Below are positions 26,434 to 35,558 of a stretch of DNA of 37,007 nucleotides, in pieces (within the stretch, counting starts at the first letter, position 1; each line of letters starts with the position of its first letter). This DNA is from Flavobacteriales bacterium (GTDB lineage Bacteria > Bacteroidota > Bacteroidia > Flavobacteriales_C > GCA-002722245), in NCBI GenBank assembly GCA_029251005.1, contig JAQXEE010000013.1:1-37007 (forward strand). Direction: 5' to 3'. Both the position numbers and the translations under genes were made by a program. The notes below the pieces were generated by a model. The model did no database searches and was not told the DNA's origin. It saw only the letters and a list, made by a program, of their open reading frames with translations.

Positions 26434-28696
26434 TTTTTATTCCAAATAAGCAAACATCATCAATTTGTTCTTCGTGATTTTTCCAATTTTTATAAAAGGA
26501 TATTATTTCTGAATTTTGAACAGGAATTGAAAAACTAGAGATATCTAATAATTTTTCATTCAACCTTCGCTTTCCTAACTTCTTTCCTTTAGGACCTCCA
26601 AATTGATCTTTATAACCATCTGTAGACATATATAAATGATCGCCTGATTTTAATTGATGTTCTGACATCGTATAAGTATGGTTAGGTATAATATGCTGTC
26701 CAATTGGACTCTTATCTCCTTTTACTTCAAATAGCTCACCGCCAGAGACTAAAGAGAATCCATTCATAGCACCAGAAAACTGCATTTTATTAGTTATGGT
26801 ATTAATAACAACAACAGCCATATCCATACCGTCACCAATTTGTAAATCTGTACTCTTATCTGTAGCAATTAATTGGATAACCGAATTTCTTAATTCTTCT
26901 AACATTGTATGCGGTTCGATAATTTTTCTACCAAAAACAATTTCGTTTAATAAAGAAATCCCTAAACAACTCATGAATGCGCCAGGAACACCATGCCCAG
27001 TACAATCGCCAATTGCGATTATTAGATTATCACCAATAACATTACTCCAATAAAAATCACCACTCACAATATCTCGGGGTCTGTAAAACGTAAAATACTC
27101 CAATCCAGCACCCTCAATTAAAAATGAAGAATTTAGCATCGCTTGTTGAATTTTCTGAGCATAATGAATACTATCGGTTACGTCTCTATTACGCAACTTT
27201 AATACTTCATGGGTTTTATTAATTAAATCACGCTGAATCTTCAATTCCTCTTTCTGCGATTCTATTTCAGAGTTTTTATGTATCAAGGCGTTGTTGCTTC
27301 CCTCTAACTCTGAATTAACTTTATTAAGTTCAATATTTTTAACTGCAATTTCATTTTGTTTATCCTGAAGTTCGATATTTTTTTCTTTTAAAACTTCATT
27401 TCTTTTGTACCTCATAATATTATTTGCAGCAAAAGCGACAACCAACACTAACAACAAAGTACCCAAACCAAGCAGTAAATAAATAAAGATTTGATCCTTT
27501 TCCATCTCTGCTTCGTGAGCTAGAATTTTTGCTTCTTTTAATTCTTTCTGTTTTTCTAATAATTTAAGCTCTCGCTCTTTCCTATCTAACTTAAACTCAG
27601 AGTTCAATTGAGTAACTTTAAGCGTGTTCTCTCGAGATATTAACTCATCTTTCAACTGTTCATGTAGCTTATAATAAGCTAATGATTTACTATAATTCCC
27701 AATATTTTCATAAAGGACTTGATACGATTTATAAATTTTTTTTATATCAGGCAAATTATTTGTCGAGTCTGCAATTTCTTTAGCTTGCTTTAAGTAAAAT
27801 TCAGCTTCTTTCTTATTCTTTAACTCTGAAAAGAAATCTCCTAACTCATAAAAAATATTTCCCTTAAATTCAATGTTATTTAGAGAATCTAACATTAATA
27901 ATGCTTCCTGCAAATGGCCTAATGATTCATGGTAATCACCTATCTTTCTTTTAACAACACTAATATTTATAAGTGTATAAAATTGTCCTTTTAAATTGTT
28001 TTGTTTTTTAGCTGCATTGTAAGCTGCATTAAATTGATCAAGAGCCATGTTATAATCGGCCATTTCCATGAAAACATTTCCCATTCCGTTATAAATATTT
28101 CTATTTATATTAGGTGTGTTGTGCTTCTCAGCTAGGTTTAATGCCTCATTTAAATATTTCAAAGCATTAGGATATTGTTTAGTTTTTGCGAATACATTAC
28201 TTAAATTTATTAATACCCCAATTTTTCCACGGTAATTTTTGGAGTCTTCAAAATACCTAGTAGACTTCATAAATAACTCAGCACTTTGTGAATAATTCCC
28301 TGCTTTTTTGTGAGATAATGCTAAGTAGAAATATCTATGACCTTCTAAGGTATCAATGTGTCCTAGATTTAATGACTTCTCAATTAAATATCGAGTTTTA
28401 GAATAATTGTTTTTGTTGTAATTTGCCAATCCGGTAAAGAAGTATAGTCTTGATTTTTCTCCTGATTCAATTTTGAAGTTTCTTAAGCTCACAAAATCTT
28501 CTAATCTATCGGCATAAATTAGAGAAGAATCAGGATTGGAACTAGTTAAACCTTTAATAACTTCAATGTAGTTAGAAACAGAGTCAGATAAGCCTGAAGA
28601 TTTACTTAAACTAATTAGGTTTTCTTCATGCGTTTGTTTTCCAAAACTAACGATGCAAGTGCAAAAAGTAATAAAATATAATAAACTCCTTTTCAA
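26426..28696 (-). CDS. TPR sensor protein with SpoIIE/PP2C-type phosphatase domain
   Basis: The 756-residue product has a signal peptide (ending CIVSFG) and a periplasmic array of TPR repeats from about 60 to 350, e.g. ALKYLNEALNLAEKHN and ALDQFNAAYNAAKKQN. One transmembrane helix (about 402-427) follows, then a long cytoplasmic coiled coil and a C-terminal SpoIIE phosphatase domain (about 520-756). The metal-site motifs FYRPRDIVSGDFYW, AIGDCTGHGVPGAFMS and STDGYKDQFGG are intact. Such proteins dephosphorylate anti-sigma antagonists or similar partners in response to signals sensed outside. The partner is not in the window. It lies downstream of rpoD but behind that gene's terminator. A gene this size fits the Bacteroidota TPR-SpoIIE group. 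Confidence 0.9.
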   Translation of the reverse strand: MKRSLLYFITFCTCIVSFGKQTHEENLISLSKSSGLSDSVSNYIEVIKGLTSSNPDSSLIYADRLEDFVSLRNFKIESGEKSRLYFFTGLANYNKNNYSKTRYLIEKSLNLGHIDTLEGHRYFYLALSHKKAGNYSQSAELFMKSTRYFEDSKNYRGKIGVLINLSNVFAKTKQYPNALKYLNEALNLAEKHNTPNINRNIYNGMGNVFMEMADYNMALDQFNAAYNAAKKQNNLKGQFYTLINISVVKRKIGDYHESLGHLQEALLMLDSLNNIEFKGNIFYELGDFFSELKNKKEAEFYLKQAKEIADSTNNLPDIKKIYKSYQVLYENIGNYSKSLAYYKLHEQLKDELISRENTLKVTQLNSEFKLDRKERELKLLEKQKELKEAKILAHEAEMEKDQIFIYLLLGLGTLLLVLVVAFAANNIMRYKRNEVLKEKNIELQDKQNEIAVKNIELNKVNSELEGSNNALIHKNSEIESQKEELKIQRDLINKTHEVLKLRNRDVTDSIHYAQKIQQAMLNSSFLIEGAGLEYFTFYRPRDIVSGDFYWSNVIGDNLIIAIGDCTGHGVPGAFMSCLGISLLNEIVFGRKIIEPHTMLEELRNSVIQLIATDKSTDLQIGDGMDMAVVVINTITNKMQFSGAMNGFSLVSGGELFEVKGDKSPIGQHIIPNHTYTMSEHQLKSGDHLYMSTDGYKDQFGGPKGKKLGKRRLNEKLLDISSFSIPVQNSEIISFYKNWKNHEEQIDDVCLFGIKIN

Positions 28697-28750
28697 AATT
28701 TTATTTTTAAGTCAAAAATAATACGAAAAATTGATCCAAGTTCCCTTTTG

Positions 28751-28783
28751 AAAAAAAAAAGCTTTGATCAATGATCAAAGCTT
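28751..28783 (-). terminator. Rho-independent terminator of rpoD
   Basis: On the minus strand, two arms AAGCTTTGATCA and TGATCAAAGCTT (28772-28783 and 28759-28770) form a 12-bp inverted repeat. Ten or so Ts follow. The loop must open a few inner pairs. It isolates rpoD from the SpoIIE gene. Confidence 0.88.
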
Positions 28784-28789
28784 AAACTG

Positions 28790-29662
28790 CTATCCTAAAT
28801 ATTTCATTAGTGCGGCGCTCCTTGAGGAGTGTTTCAATCGACGGATTGCTTTTTCTTTTATTTGTCTTACCCGTTCTCTTGTTAAATCAAATTTCAGACC
28901 TATTTCTTCAAGAGTTAAATTCGTTTTCACAGACCTATCAAAACCAAAATATAGTTTCAAAACATCTGATTCTCTAGGAGTTAGAGCTCTTAGAGCACTA
29001 GAAATCTCTTGTTTTAATGATTCTTGCATTAAATGCGAATCGGGTCGCAAAGCATCTTTTGCCCCCATTACATCATATAACGTTCCTGAATCTGACTCAT
29101 CTCCCAAAGGTGCATCCATAGAAATGTGTCTTGAATTATTGCTTAATGAAGTTTTCACTTCGTCAATACTTATATCCAGTGCTTCTGCAATTTCATTTAC
29201 AGAAGGCTCGCGTTCGAACGTTTGCTCTAATTCCGAAAAAGCTCTATTTATTTTATTTATATTTCCAATTTTGTTAAGAGGCAAGCGAACTATTCTTGCT
29301 TGCTCGGCTAGAGCTTGTAATATTGATTGTCGAATCCACCACACCGCATAAGAAATAAATTTAAACCCTCTTTTTTCATCGAATCTTTGAGCAGCCTTTA
29401 TTAAACCCAAATTTCCTTCATTTATTAGATCGGGTAATGTTAATCCTTGATTTTGATATTGCTTAGATACCGAGACCACAAAACGTAAGTTTGCTTTGGT
29501 TAATCGATCGAGAGCTCTTTGATCACCTTCCCTAATTTTTACAGCTAATTCAACTTCCATTTCTGGTGTAATCAATTCCTCTTTACCTATTTCCTGAAGA
29601 TACTTATCAAGAGAGAGGCTGTCGCGGTTAGTGATTTGCTTGCTTATCTTTAACTGTCTCAT
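28790..29662 (-). CDS. rpoD: Primary RNA polymerase sigma factor (RpoD/SigA)
   Basis: This is the housekeeping sigma factor, with 290 residues. It has the short Bacteroidota form that lacks region 1.1. Region 1.2 is [14 protein letters not shown], region 2 [30 protein letters not shown] and [13 protein letters not shown], and region 3 includes VRLPLNKI. Region 4 with the -33 recognition helix is [25 protein letters not shown]. It recognises TTG/TAnnTTTG promoters, consistent with the -7 boxes found in this window. The ATG at 29662 gives [18 protein letters not shown], typical of the family. The base pair of an inverted repeat ends one base before this start, see 29664-29711. Its own terminator follows. 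Confidence 0.96.
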   Translation of the reverse strand: MRQLKISKQITNRDSLSLDKYLQEIGKEELITPEMEVELAVKIREGDQRALDRLTKANLRFVVSVSKQYQNQGLTLPDLINEGNLGLIKAAQRFDEKRGFKFISYAVWWIRQSILQALAEQARIVRLPLNKIGNINKINRAFSELEQTFEREPSVNEIAEALDISIDEVKTSLSNNSRHISMDAPLGDESDSGTLYDVMGAKDALRPDSHLMQESLKQEISSALRALTPRESDVLKLYFGFDRSVKTNLTLEEIGLKFDLTRERVRQIKEKAIRRLKHSSRSAALMKYLG

Positions 29663-29663
29663 T

Positions 29664-29711
29664 TTAATAGGATTATGGGTGCATTTAAATCTACGGTAAT
29701 CATCCTATTAA
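29664..29711 (-). promoter_or_regulatory. Inverted repeat in the rpoD leader, adjacent to start codon
   Basis: Arms TTAATAGGAT (29664-29673) and ATCCTATTAA (29702-29711) match perfectly over 10 bp with a 28-base spacer. Two more base pairs follow one mismatch. The proximal arm ends one base before the rpoD ATG. In the mRNA this could hide the initiation region. As DNA it could be an operator. Confidence 0.45.
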
Positions 29712-29845
29712 GGTTCGCGTTTTAAATGAAAAACACGAGAAATACACTCAAAAAAAATAAGATTAACAGTTTGAGTTAAATCACATAAACAAACAAGAAA
29801 GTACTGTATATCAACCAATAACAACCACTATTTTCACTGTTTTAT

Positions 29846-29868
29846 TTTCGAATATTATTAATTCGAAA
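29846..29868. repeat. Inverted repeat TTTCGAA-N9-TTCGAAA
   Basis: Perfect 7-bp arms (29846-29852, 29862-29868) lie 67 bases upstream of the aminotransferase -7 box. It may be a regulator site, but the spacing and partner are unknown. Confidence 0.3.
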
Positions 29869-29935
29869 TATTTCCTTTTTTAAGGTGTTTTACGTACTAA
29901 GAAATAAAAATGTGGAAAATCCCCTATTTCTTAAT

Positions 29936-29943
29936 TAAATTTG
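29936..29943 (+). promoter_or_regulatory. -7 box of the aspartate aminotransferase gene
   Basis: TAAATTTG is an exact TAnnTTTG match ending 15 bases before the ATG at 29959. Confidence 0.5.
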
Positions 29944-29958
29944 TGTTAAACTACAAGC

Positions 29959-31164
29959 ATGAGCAAGCAATTTTTGGCAGATAGAATTAAGAAAATGAAA
30001 ATCTCAGCTACTATAGCAATGAGTGCTAAAAGTCGTGAATTAAAAGAGCAAGGGCTTGATGTTATTAGCTTAAGTTTAGGTGAACCTGATTTTAACACAC
30101 CTGATTTAATTAAAGAAGCTGCAATCACAGCAATCCAAAATAATTTCTCAAAATATCCACCAATTGCAGGTTTCCCAACTTTAAAAAATGCCATTTCAAA
30201 TAAATTTAGATGTGAGAACAACCTTGTTTACAGATCTAATGAAATAGTAGTTTCAACTGGTGCTAAGCAGTCACTTGCAAACGTTATCCTTTCTTTAGTA
30301 AACGAAGGAGACGAAGTATTACTGCCAGCTCCCTTTTGGGTTTCCTATGTGGAACAAGTAAAACTTGCAGGAGGAATACCTGTTGAAATACCAACATCAA
30401 TTGAATCAAATTTTAAAATAACAGCAAAACAATTAAAAAATCATATCACTCCAAAATCTAAATTATTAATTTACTCATCTCCATGTAATCCTTCAGGATC
30501 ATTGTACAGCAAAGAAGAATTGGACGAATTAGCAAATGTCATTTTGGAAAAGGAGGATTTGTTTGTTTTAGCAGATGAGATATACGAGTATATCAACTTC
30601 ACCGGGAAACCACATGCGAGTATGGCATCCAACCCAAAAATATGGGAAAGAACAATTACGGTAAATGGTGTTGCAAAAGGATTTGCGATGACTGGTTACC
30701 GTATCGGTTATATTGGTGCTCCAGAATGGATTTGTAAAGCTTGTGCAAAAATACAAGGTCAAATCACCTCTGGTGCAAATTCAGTAGCTCAACAAGCCAC
30801 CATAACAGCAGTAAATGAAGGAAAGGAATTAGTTTCTCATATGGTTACTGCATTTCAACAAAGGCGAAACATTGTTTTTAATCTACTTAGCGAAATTCCA
30901 AATGTCATCGTTAACAAACCAGAAGGTGCATTTTATTTCTTTCCTGATGTAAGTAGCTACTTTGGGAAGAAACATAAAAATCTAGTTATAAATAACGCAA
31001 CCGATTTATGTTTGTACATTCTTAATTTTGGCTTAGTTGCACTTGTACCTGGAGATGCATTTGGAGCGCCAAATTGCATTCGAATTTCTTATGCTAGCGC
31101 AGAAGAGGTATTAATTGAAGCAATAAAAAGATTAAAAAAAGTATTAAATGAATTAGAAGGTTAA
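29959..31164 (+). CDS. PLP-dependent aspartate/aromatic aminotransferase (class I)
   Basis: The 401-residue class I/II aminotransferase has the signature SLGEPDFNTP and the Tyr-containing FSKYPPIAGFPTLKNAI. It also carries the cofactor-binding SSPCNPSG and ADEIYEY, and the Schiff-base lysine in NGVAKGFAMTGYRIGY (K240). This resembles the aspartate aminotransferase I-gamma (AspC/AspB-like) group, which transfers amino groups between aspartate and 2-oxoglutarate. Substrate range cannot be settled from sequence. It is transcribed alone, from its own -7 box, and its stop is 1 base from the convergent CvfB gene. Confidence 0.94.
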   Translation: MSKQFLADRIKKMKISATIAMSAKSRELKEQGLDVISLSLGEPDFNTPDLIKEAAITAIQNNFSKYPPIAGFPTLKNAISNKFRCENNLVYRSNEIVVSTGAKQSLANVILSLVNEGDEVLLPAPFWVSYVEQVKLAGGIPVEIPTSIESNFKITAKQLKNHITPKSKLLIYSSPCNPSGSLYSKEELDELANVILEKEDLFVLADEIYEYINFTGKPHASMASNPKIWERTITVNGVAKGFAMTGYRIGYIGAPEWICKACAKIQGQITSGANSVAQQATITAVNEGKELVSHMVTAFQQRRNIVFNLLSEIPNVIVNKPEGAFYFFPDVSSYFGKKHKNLVINNATDLCLYILNFGLVALVPGDAFGAPNCIRISYASAEEVLIEAIKRLKKVLNELEG

Positions 31165-31165
31165 A

Positions 31166-32005
31166 TCACATCAACTTTATTCCTCCATCTACTAATTCGA
31201 TTTTACGGGCACGGTATAAATTACCTACAGCTTTTTTAAAAGCTTTTTTACTCATTAAAAGAACTTTCGAAATTTCAGCAGGATCACTTTTATCATGTAA
31301 ATTTAAAGTACCTCCATTTGCGTTTAAAACATCTACTACTTTTTGGGTGTTAGGCTCAAAACTAGCAGTTCCCTCTCGCTGCAAAACAACATCAATTTTG
31401 TTGTCTTCACGAATGGTTTTTATAAACCCAACCAATTTCTGTCCAATTTTCAAAGGCTGGTTAACATCGTTTTCAAAAATTAAACCCGTGTGCATCTCAT
31501 TAATCATAACGTTTACACCAAGACTCGAATTTCTTAAAACCATCAATTCAACTTCGTCTCCTTTTTCTAGTGGAATGTGCTCATTATCTAAAAAACGACC
31601 TAATTTAGTTGTACCTACTAACCTTCCCGACTTAGAATCCAAGTACATATAAACAAGATAAGTACGTCCTTCCTCCATCGGCGCTTCTTGCTCTTTATAA
31701 GGAACCAATAATTGCTTCATAATTCCCATGTCAACAAATGCTCCCATTCGGTTCACTTGCTCAACAACTAACGGAGCAAAATTATTAAGTTCAATTTTAG
31801 GCTTTAGTGTAGTTGCAATAATTCGCTCCTCATTATCAAAATAAATAAACACATCAATATCATCACCAATCTTCAATCCCTCAGCTATATAGGCATTGGG
31901 AAGTAAAACTTGATTAAGCTCGTCGTCACCTCTTAAGTACATACCCTGAGCTTCCTGTCTTGCTACCGTCAATCTGTTTATCTCTCCTAACTTAAAACCT
32001 TCCAT
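31166..32005 (-). CDS. CvfB-like S1-domain RNA-binding protein
   Basis: The 279-residue product matches the CvfB/YitL family: start EGFKLGEINRLTVARQEAQGMYL, followed by S1-like OB folds (about 5-65, 70-135, 145-210) including NRMGAFVDMGIMKQLLVPYKEQ. A C-terminal winged helix contains SKVLLMSKKAFKKAVGNLYRARKIEL. In staphylococci CvfB is an RNA-binding regulator. The targets in Bacteroidota are unknown. It is a single gene convergent to the aminotransferase. Confidence 0.9.
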   Translation of the reverse strand: MEGFKLGEINRLTVARQEAQGMYLRGDDELNQVLLPNAYIAEGLKIGDDIDVFIYFDNEERIIATTLKPKIELNNFAPLVVEQVNRMGAFVDMGIMKQLLVPYKEQEAPMEEGRTYLVYMYLDSKSGRLVGTTKLGRFLDNEHIPLEKGDEVELMVLRNSSLGVNVMINEMHTGLIFENDVNQPLKIGQKLVGFIKTIREDNKIDVVLQREGTASFEPNTQKVVDVLNANGGTLNLHDKSDPAEISKVLLMSKKAFKKAVGNLYRARKIELVDGGIKLM

Positions 32006-32113
32006 CCTGTAAAGGTATTACTTAATTACGATAACTAATTATTTTCGTCCACTAAGCAACTCCTGAAAACACCTAACGTTACTAAAAATGCGTTAAATAA
32101 TATTATTAAATAT

Positions 32114-32121
32114 TAACTTTG
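32114..32121 (+). promoter_or_regulatory. -7 box of the 735-residue lipoprotein gene
   Basis: TAACTTTG matches TAnnTTTG exactly and ends 6 bases before the ATG at 32128. A TTA (32093-32095) sits 18 bases upstream, as at purK. A leaderless or near-leaderless mRNA is expected. Confidence 0.5.
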
Positions 32122-32127
32122 GTAATT

Positions 32128-34335
32128 ATGAAAAAATTAATCTTTTTCTCAGTGTTAGCCTTATTTCTTTCATCTTGTATGAAAGACAATCAAACAACTT
32201 GGGATACGCAAATGTTAACTCCCATTGTAAAGTCGACATTAACGGTTTCCGATTTATTGAAATCAGACGACATAATAGAAAATACTGATAGCTCTTTGTC
32301 ACTTATTTTTACAACAGAATTATTCGAAATGAATACAGATAGTTTTGTTGTTTTACCCGATTCATCTTTCGAGTTTGGTGCAAGTTTAGAATCTCTTGAA
32401 CTTCCAAATGATACCGTAGAATACGTGATTACTCTTGGGGAAATGATTAGAAGTTTAAATAACCCAATATTTGAAGCAAGCTTTATAGCCGCGCACAATG
32501 CAGGAACATGGCAAGGTTTTACCTTTGGTAATGATCTCCCTCTTAGCGGACAAACGTTTGACATATCAATGGACGATTTGTTTAATGAGTTAGTTTTAGC
32601 TGAAGGAACAGCCGAAGTTATTATCGAAAATGGATTGCCATTTGATCTTAAAAACCTAGCTTTTCAATTAGCAAATGCTCCTCAACCATCAGGTGATACA
32701 ATTATCGAGCACACATTCCCTTTAATTAGTAAAAACTCTAGTGAGTCAAAAACTCTTTCGTTAAATAACAAAACAGTCTTATCTGATCTTGTTGCAGAGT
32801 TACAAAGTTTCACACTTGGGTTAATTTTAGTAAACGGAATTACACCAATCGATACCAACGATGGAATTATTGCCAAAATAATTGTAAAAGACCTTAAACC
32901 AACAAAAGCGACAGCTACCTGGCCTGATCAAAATGTTATAGAAGAAACTCGCTTAGTTCCCTTAGCATCCAACATTGATGTAAAACTAAAAAACACAACA
33001 ATTAGAAGCGGCAACGTATTTTTTGAAATTTATTCTAGTTTACAAGATTCAATATATATAAGTTATTCCATTCCAAACCTTCAACGTCCTGGATCAAATG
33101 AACCGTTTATTATCGATACCGTAATCCCGCCCGCTCCTACTCGTAATATCGGGGATCCTATTACATTTTCTCGATTAGCGAATTCATATCCAATGAACGG
33201 TTATGAATTTGCATTTAATGGTTATGGGATCGAAGATGAAGTTAACACAGTAGTTGATTATAATGAAAACGGAATAATAGATTCTGATACAATTAATTCT
33301 TACGTAACAATACTAAAAGCTAAAATTGAATATACTGGAGTTAAGAAAACACTTTCTTTAGAGGATACAGTTTACGTTAACGCTAAAATACAAGACTTAC
33401 GCCCAGATATCGCGCACGGATACATTGGGAAAAAATCGGTAAATATTGGCCCTAGTGAAATAGATTTTGATTTATTCAACAAAATAAAATCTGGTAACAT
33501 TGAATTGCAAGATGTTGACTTCACGATAGAAGTTGATAATGGGATTGGAGCTGCAGCAGTTGCAAGAATTACTAATTTAACGAGTGAAAATAAGTTTGGA
33601 GATCAATTAGCTTTAACCTTTAAGAGTGATAATGATACTATGCAAATCGCAGCAGCAACTGAGTTGTCTGAAGGTTCTGGTTCAATTCATACAAATTCAT
33701 CAAGAACACTAACGCCGGATACTTCAAACATTGATAAATTTATCGAAAACCTTCCAAACAAAATAACCTACGAAGTTGATGTTCAATTAAACAATAATGT
33801 TGATGAATCAACAATCACAAAAGCAGAAATTGTAAGTAGTCCACCTAACTTTATTTACCATGGTGATAACATTAAAGCCAATCTTAACATGGAAGTCCCG
33901 CTTTCGATAATAACAGACTCCTTGGTATTGGTTGATACACTTGACTTTTCACTTCAAACCGAGGAAGGAAATGAAGTTGAAAGTGGAATATTTAAACTAT
34001 TGGTTGATAATGGATTTCCATTAGATGCTACTACTTCCATGTACTTTCTTGATGATAACGGAGTTGTTTTAGATTCACTTTGGTCTGATCAAACAATCTA
34101 CAGAGCTTCTGTTGATTTTAACGGAAAAGTTTCATCTAAAACAAGAACAATTATTGAATTTGAAATATCTCAAGCTAAAATGGAAACTATTAAATCTGCT
34201 TCTCAAATTAATTTAGTGGCAGGCTTCCATACTTTTAATCTTTCCGATTCACAAAAGGCCTTTTATAAGATATACAGCCATTATGCTTTCAAAATGAAAC
34301 TAGTTGGCGATTTTAAATACCAATTCTCTAATTAG
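32128..34335 (+). CDS. Large lipoprotein with repeated beta-sandwich-like modules, unknown function
   Basis: The 735-residue lipoprotein has signal MKKLIFFSVLALFLSSC with lipidated C17. I recognise no named family. A motif of the form E/D-N-G-(L/F/I)-P/G followed by alternating hydrophobics recurs: VIIENGLPFDLKNLAFQLAN (about 161-180), FTIEVDNGIGAAAVARI (about 466-480) and LLVDNGFPLDATTSMYFLD (about 622-640). The pattern recalls LEA2-type or similar beta-sandwich domains, so the protein may be a chain of them. The frame extends three codons upstream to a TTG, but the ATG at 32128 gives the lipoprotein signal. The following gene starts 8 bases after its stop, and both products are envelope proteins. 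Confidence 0.72.
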   Translation: MKKLIFFSVLALFLSSCMKDNQTTWDTQMLTPIVKSTLTVSDLLKSDDIIENTDSSLSLIFTTELFEMNTDSFVVLPDSSFEFGASLESLELPNDTVEYVITLGEMIRSLNNPIFEASFIAAHNAGTWQGFTFGNDLPLSGQTFDISMDDLFNELVLAEGTAEVIIENGLPFDLKNLAFQLANAPQPSGDTIIEHTFPLISKNSSESKTLSLNNKTVLSDLVAELQSFTLGLILVNGITPIDTNDGIIAKIIVKDLKPTKATATWPDQNVIEETRLVPLASNIDVKLKNTTIRSGNVFFEIYSSLQDSIYISYSIPNLQRPGSNEPFIIDTVIPPAPTRNIGDPITFSRLANSYPMNGYEFAFNGYGIEDEVNTVVDYNENGIIDSDTINSYVTILKAKIEYTGVKKTLSLEDTVYVNAKIQDLRPDIAHGYIGKKSVNIGPSEIDFDLFNKIKSGNIELQDVDFTIEVDNGIGAAAVARITNLTSENKFGDQLALTFKSDNDTMQIAAATELSEGSGSIHTNSSRTLTPDTSNIDKFIENLPNKITYEVDVQLNNNVDESTITKAEIVSSPPNFIYHGDNIKANLNMEVPLSIITDSLVLVDTLDFSLQTEEGNEVESGIFKLLVDNGFPLDATTSMYFLDDNGVVLDSLWSDQTIYRASVDFNGKVSSKTRTIIEFEISQAKMETIKSASQINLVAGFHTFNLSDSQKAFYKIYSHYAFKMKLVGDFKYQFSN

Positions 34336-34343
34336 TATTCGAC

Positions 34344-35558
34344 ATGAAAAATTACATAGCTATTTTAATTTCCTTTTGCTCACTTGCTTTAACCGCCCAA
34401 AATAATTTTGTCTTACCAGATTCATCCAACCAATTTATTTTTAATAGTTGTGGTGGTGTCGGTTCATCAGGAATTACACAGAAATTCATTAACAAATTTT
34501 TATTCCCTAACCATATCGATAGGGATTTAAAGGATGAAACATTAAAAAAATTAAACGAAAACAATCTTTTCGGTGGTTCAATACTAGGACAATTCAATCT
34601 GTTTTTCGATTCCAAAAATTACGCTTCTAAAATTTCTAATATTTTCGGAATTGGATTCAGTTCAAATATCCAAGGTAACCTTTCATTCACTAAAGACTTA
34701 TTTAAATTAACCTTCTATGGTAACCAACCATTTGCAGGGGAATATTTATCGTTAAACAATACATCGTTTAACAAAGTATCCTACTCCAATATCGAGTTTT
34801 CAATAGGGAAAACAATTAGTGGCAAAAAAGCAAGAAAAAGCCTTTGGATAGATTTAGGTTTAGTTTTAGGACATTCCTTTACAAACTTCGAATTAGAAAA
34901 AGCATCAATATATACAGAAGAAAATGGTGATTATTTAGACATCAACATCGAAAATTCTAAATTTCATTTTTCTGACACATTAAGTTTAAGTCTTGTTCAA
35001 GGTTTCGGAGTGAAATTAGACTTTCACTACAGCTACCAATCCAAAAAGACTACATTCTTATTCTCTGCTGAAAACTTAGGAGGAATTAGATGGAATAGCA
35101 CTACAACTGCAAGTTTAGATACAACACTTCGGTTTGATGGCATCGAAATTGGAAGCATATTTCAATTGTCAGATTCGGTTTTAAATGAAGTATCAACGTT
35201 AGATTCATTAATTAAAATAAAAAATGGGAGCTCATTTAAAAATTTACCAATAAACTTAACGGCTTATTTTCAAAAAGAATTAAACTTCTTTAGAATTGAT
35301 TTTTTACTTAGGTATAGAGTCAATTCAAACTTTACACCTTATACAAGATTTGGAGCCAATTTAAACCTTTCAGTTTTTCAACCTGGAATAACAGTAGCAT
35401 ACGGTGGTCATAGTAATCTACAAGCCGGAATTAATGCAGATATTAAGCTAATAAAGAAAATTAAAATTCAAGTTGGTACCAATAATCTGTTGGGAACGTT
35501 AATCCCAAATTCGAGCACAGCCTTGGATGCTTATGCAGGTTTGAAAATGAAGTTTTAA
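34344..35558 (+). CDS. DUF5723-like outer-membrane beta-barrel protein
   Basis: The 404-residue secreted protein has a signal peptide (ending SLALTAQ) and then mostly alternating hydrophobic and polar residues typical of outer-membrane strands. It ends in LDAYAGLKMKF, with a terminal aromatic residue as in beta-barrels. The overall layout and segments such as DSKNYASKIS...FGIGFSSNIQGNLS and SLDTTLRFDGIEIGS fit the DUF5723 group of Bacteroidota. Function is unknown. It lies 8 bases after the lipoprotein gene, so the two are likely one operon and may form an outer-membrane complex. Confidence 0.72.
   Translation: MKNYIAILISFCSLALTAQNNFVLPDSSNQFIFNSCGGVGSSGITQKFINKFLFPNHIDRDLKDETLKKLNENNLFGGSILGQFNLFFDSKNYASKISNIFGIGFSSNIQGNLSFTKDLFKLTFYGNQPFAGEYLSLNNTSFNKVSYSNIEFSIGKTISGKKARKSLWIDLGLVLGHSFTNFELEKASIYTEENGDYLDINIENSKFHFSDTLSLSLVQGFGVKLDFHYSYQSKKTTFLFSAENLGGIRWNSTTTASLDTTLRFDGIEIGSIFQLSDSVLNEVSTLDSLIKIKNGSSFKNLPINLTAYFQKELNFFRIDFLLRYRVNSNFTPYTRFGANLNLSVFQPGITVAYGGHSNLQAGINADIKLIKKIKIQVGTNNLLGTLIPNSSTALDAYAGLKMKF

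Larger units (their letters stand above)
29663..29958. other. Divergent intergenic region between rpoD and aspartate aminotransferase
   Basis: Holds both promoters and two inverted repeats: 29664-29711 next to rpoD and 29846-29868 (TTTCGAA-9-TTCGAAA). The aminotransferase has an exact -7 box at 29936-29943. I found no exact TAnnTTTG box for rpoD. Confidence 0.5.

Noticed and set aside
28764-29351. 195-residue plus-strand open frame
   Set aside because: Lies antisense within rpoD, whose sigma motifs are unmistakable; it is a shadow frame.
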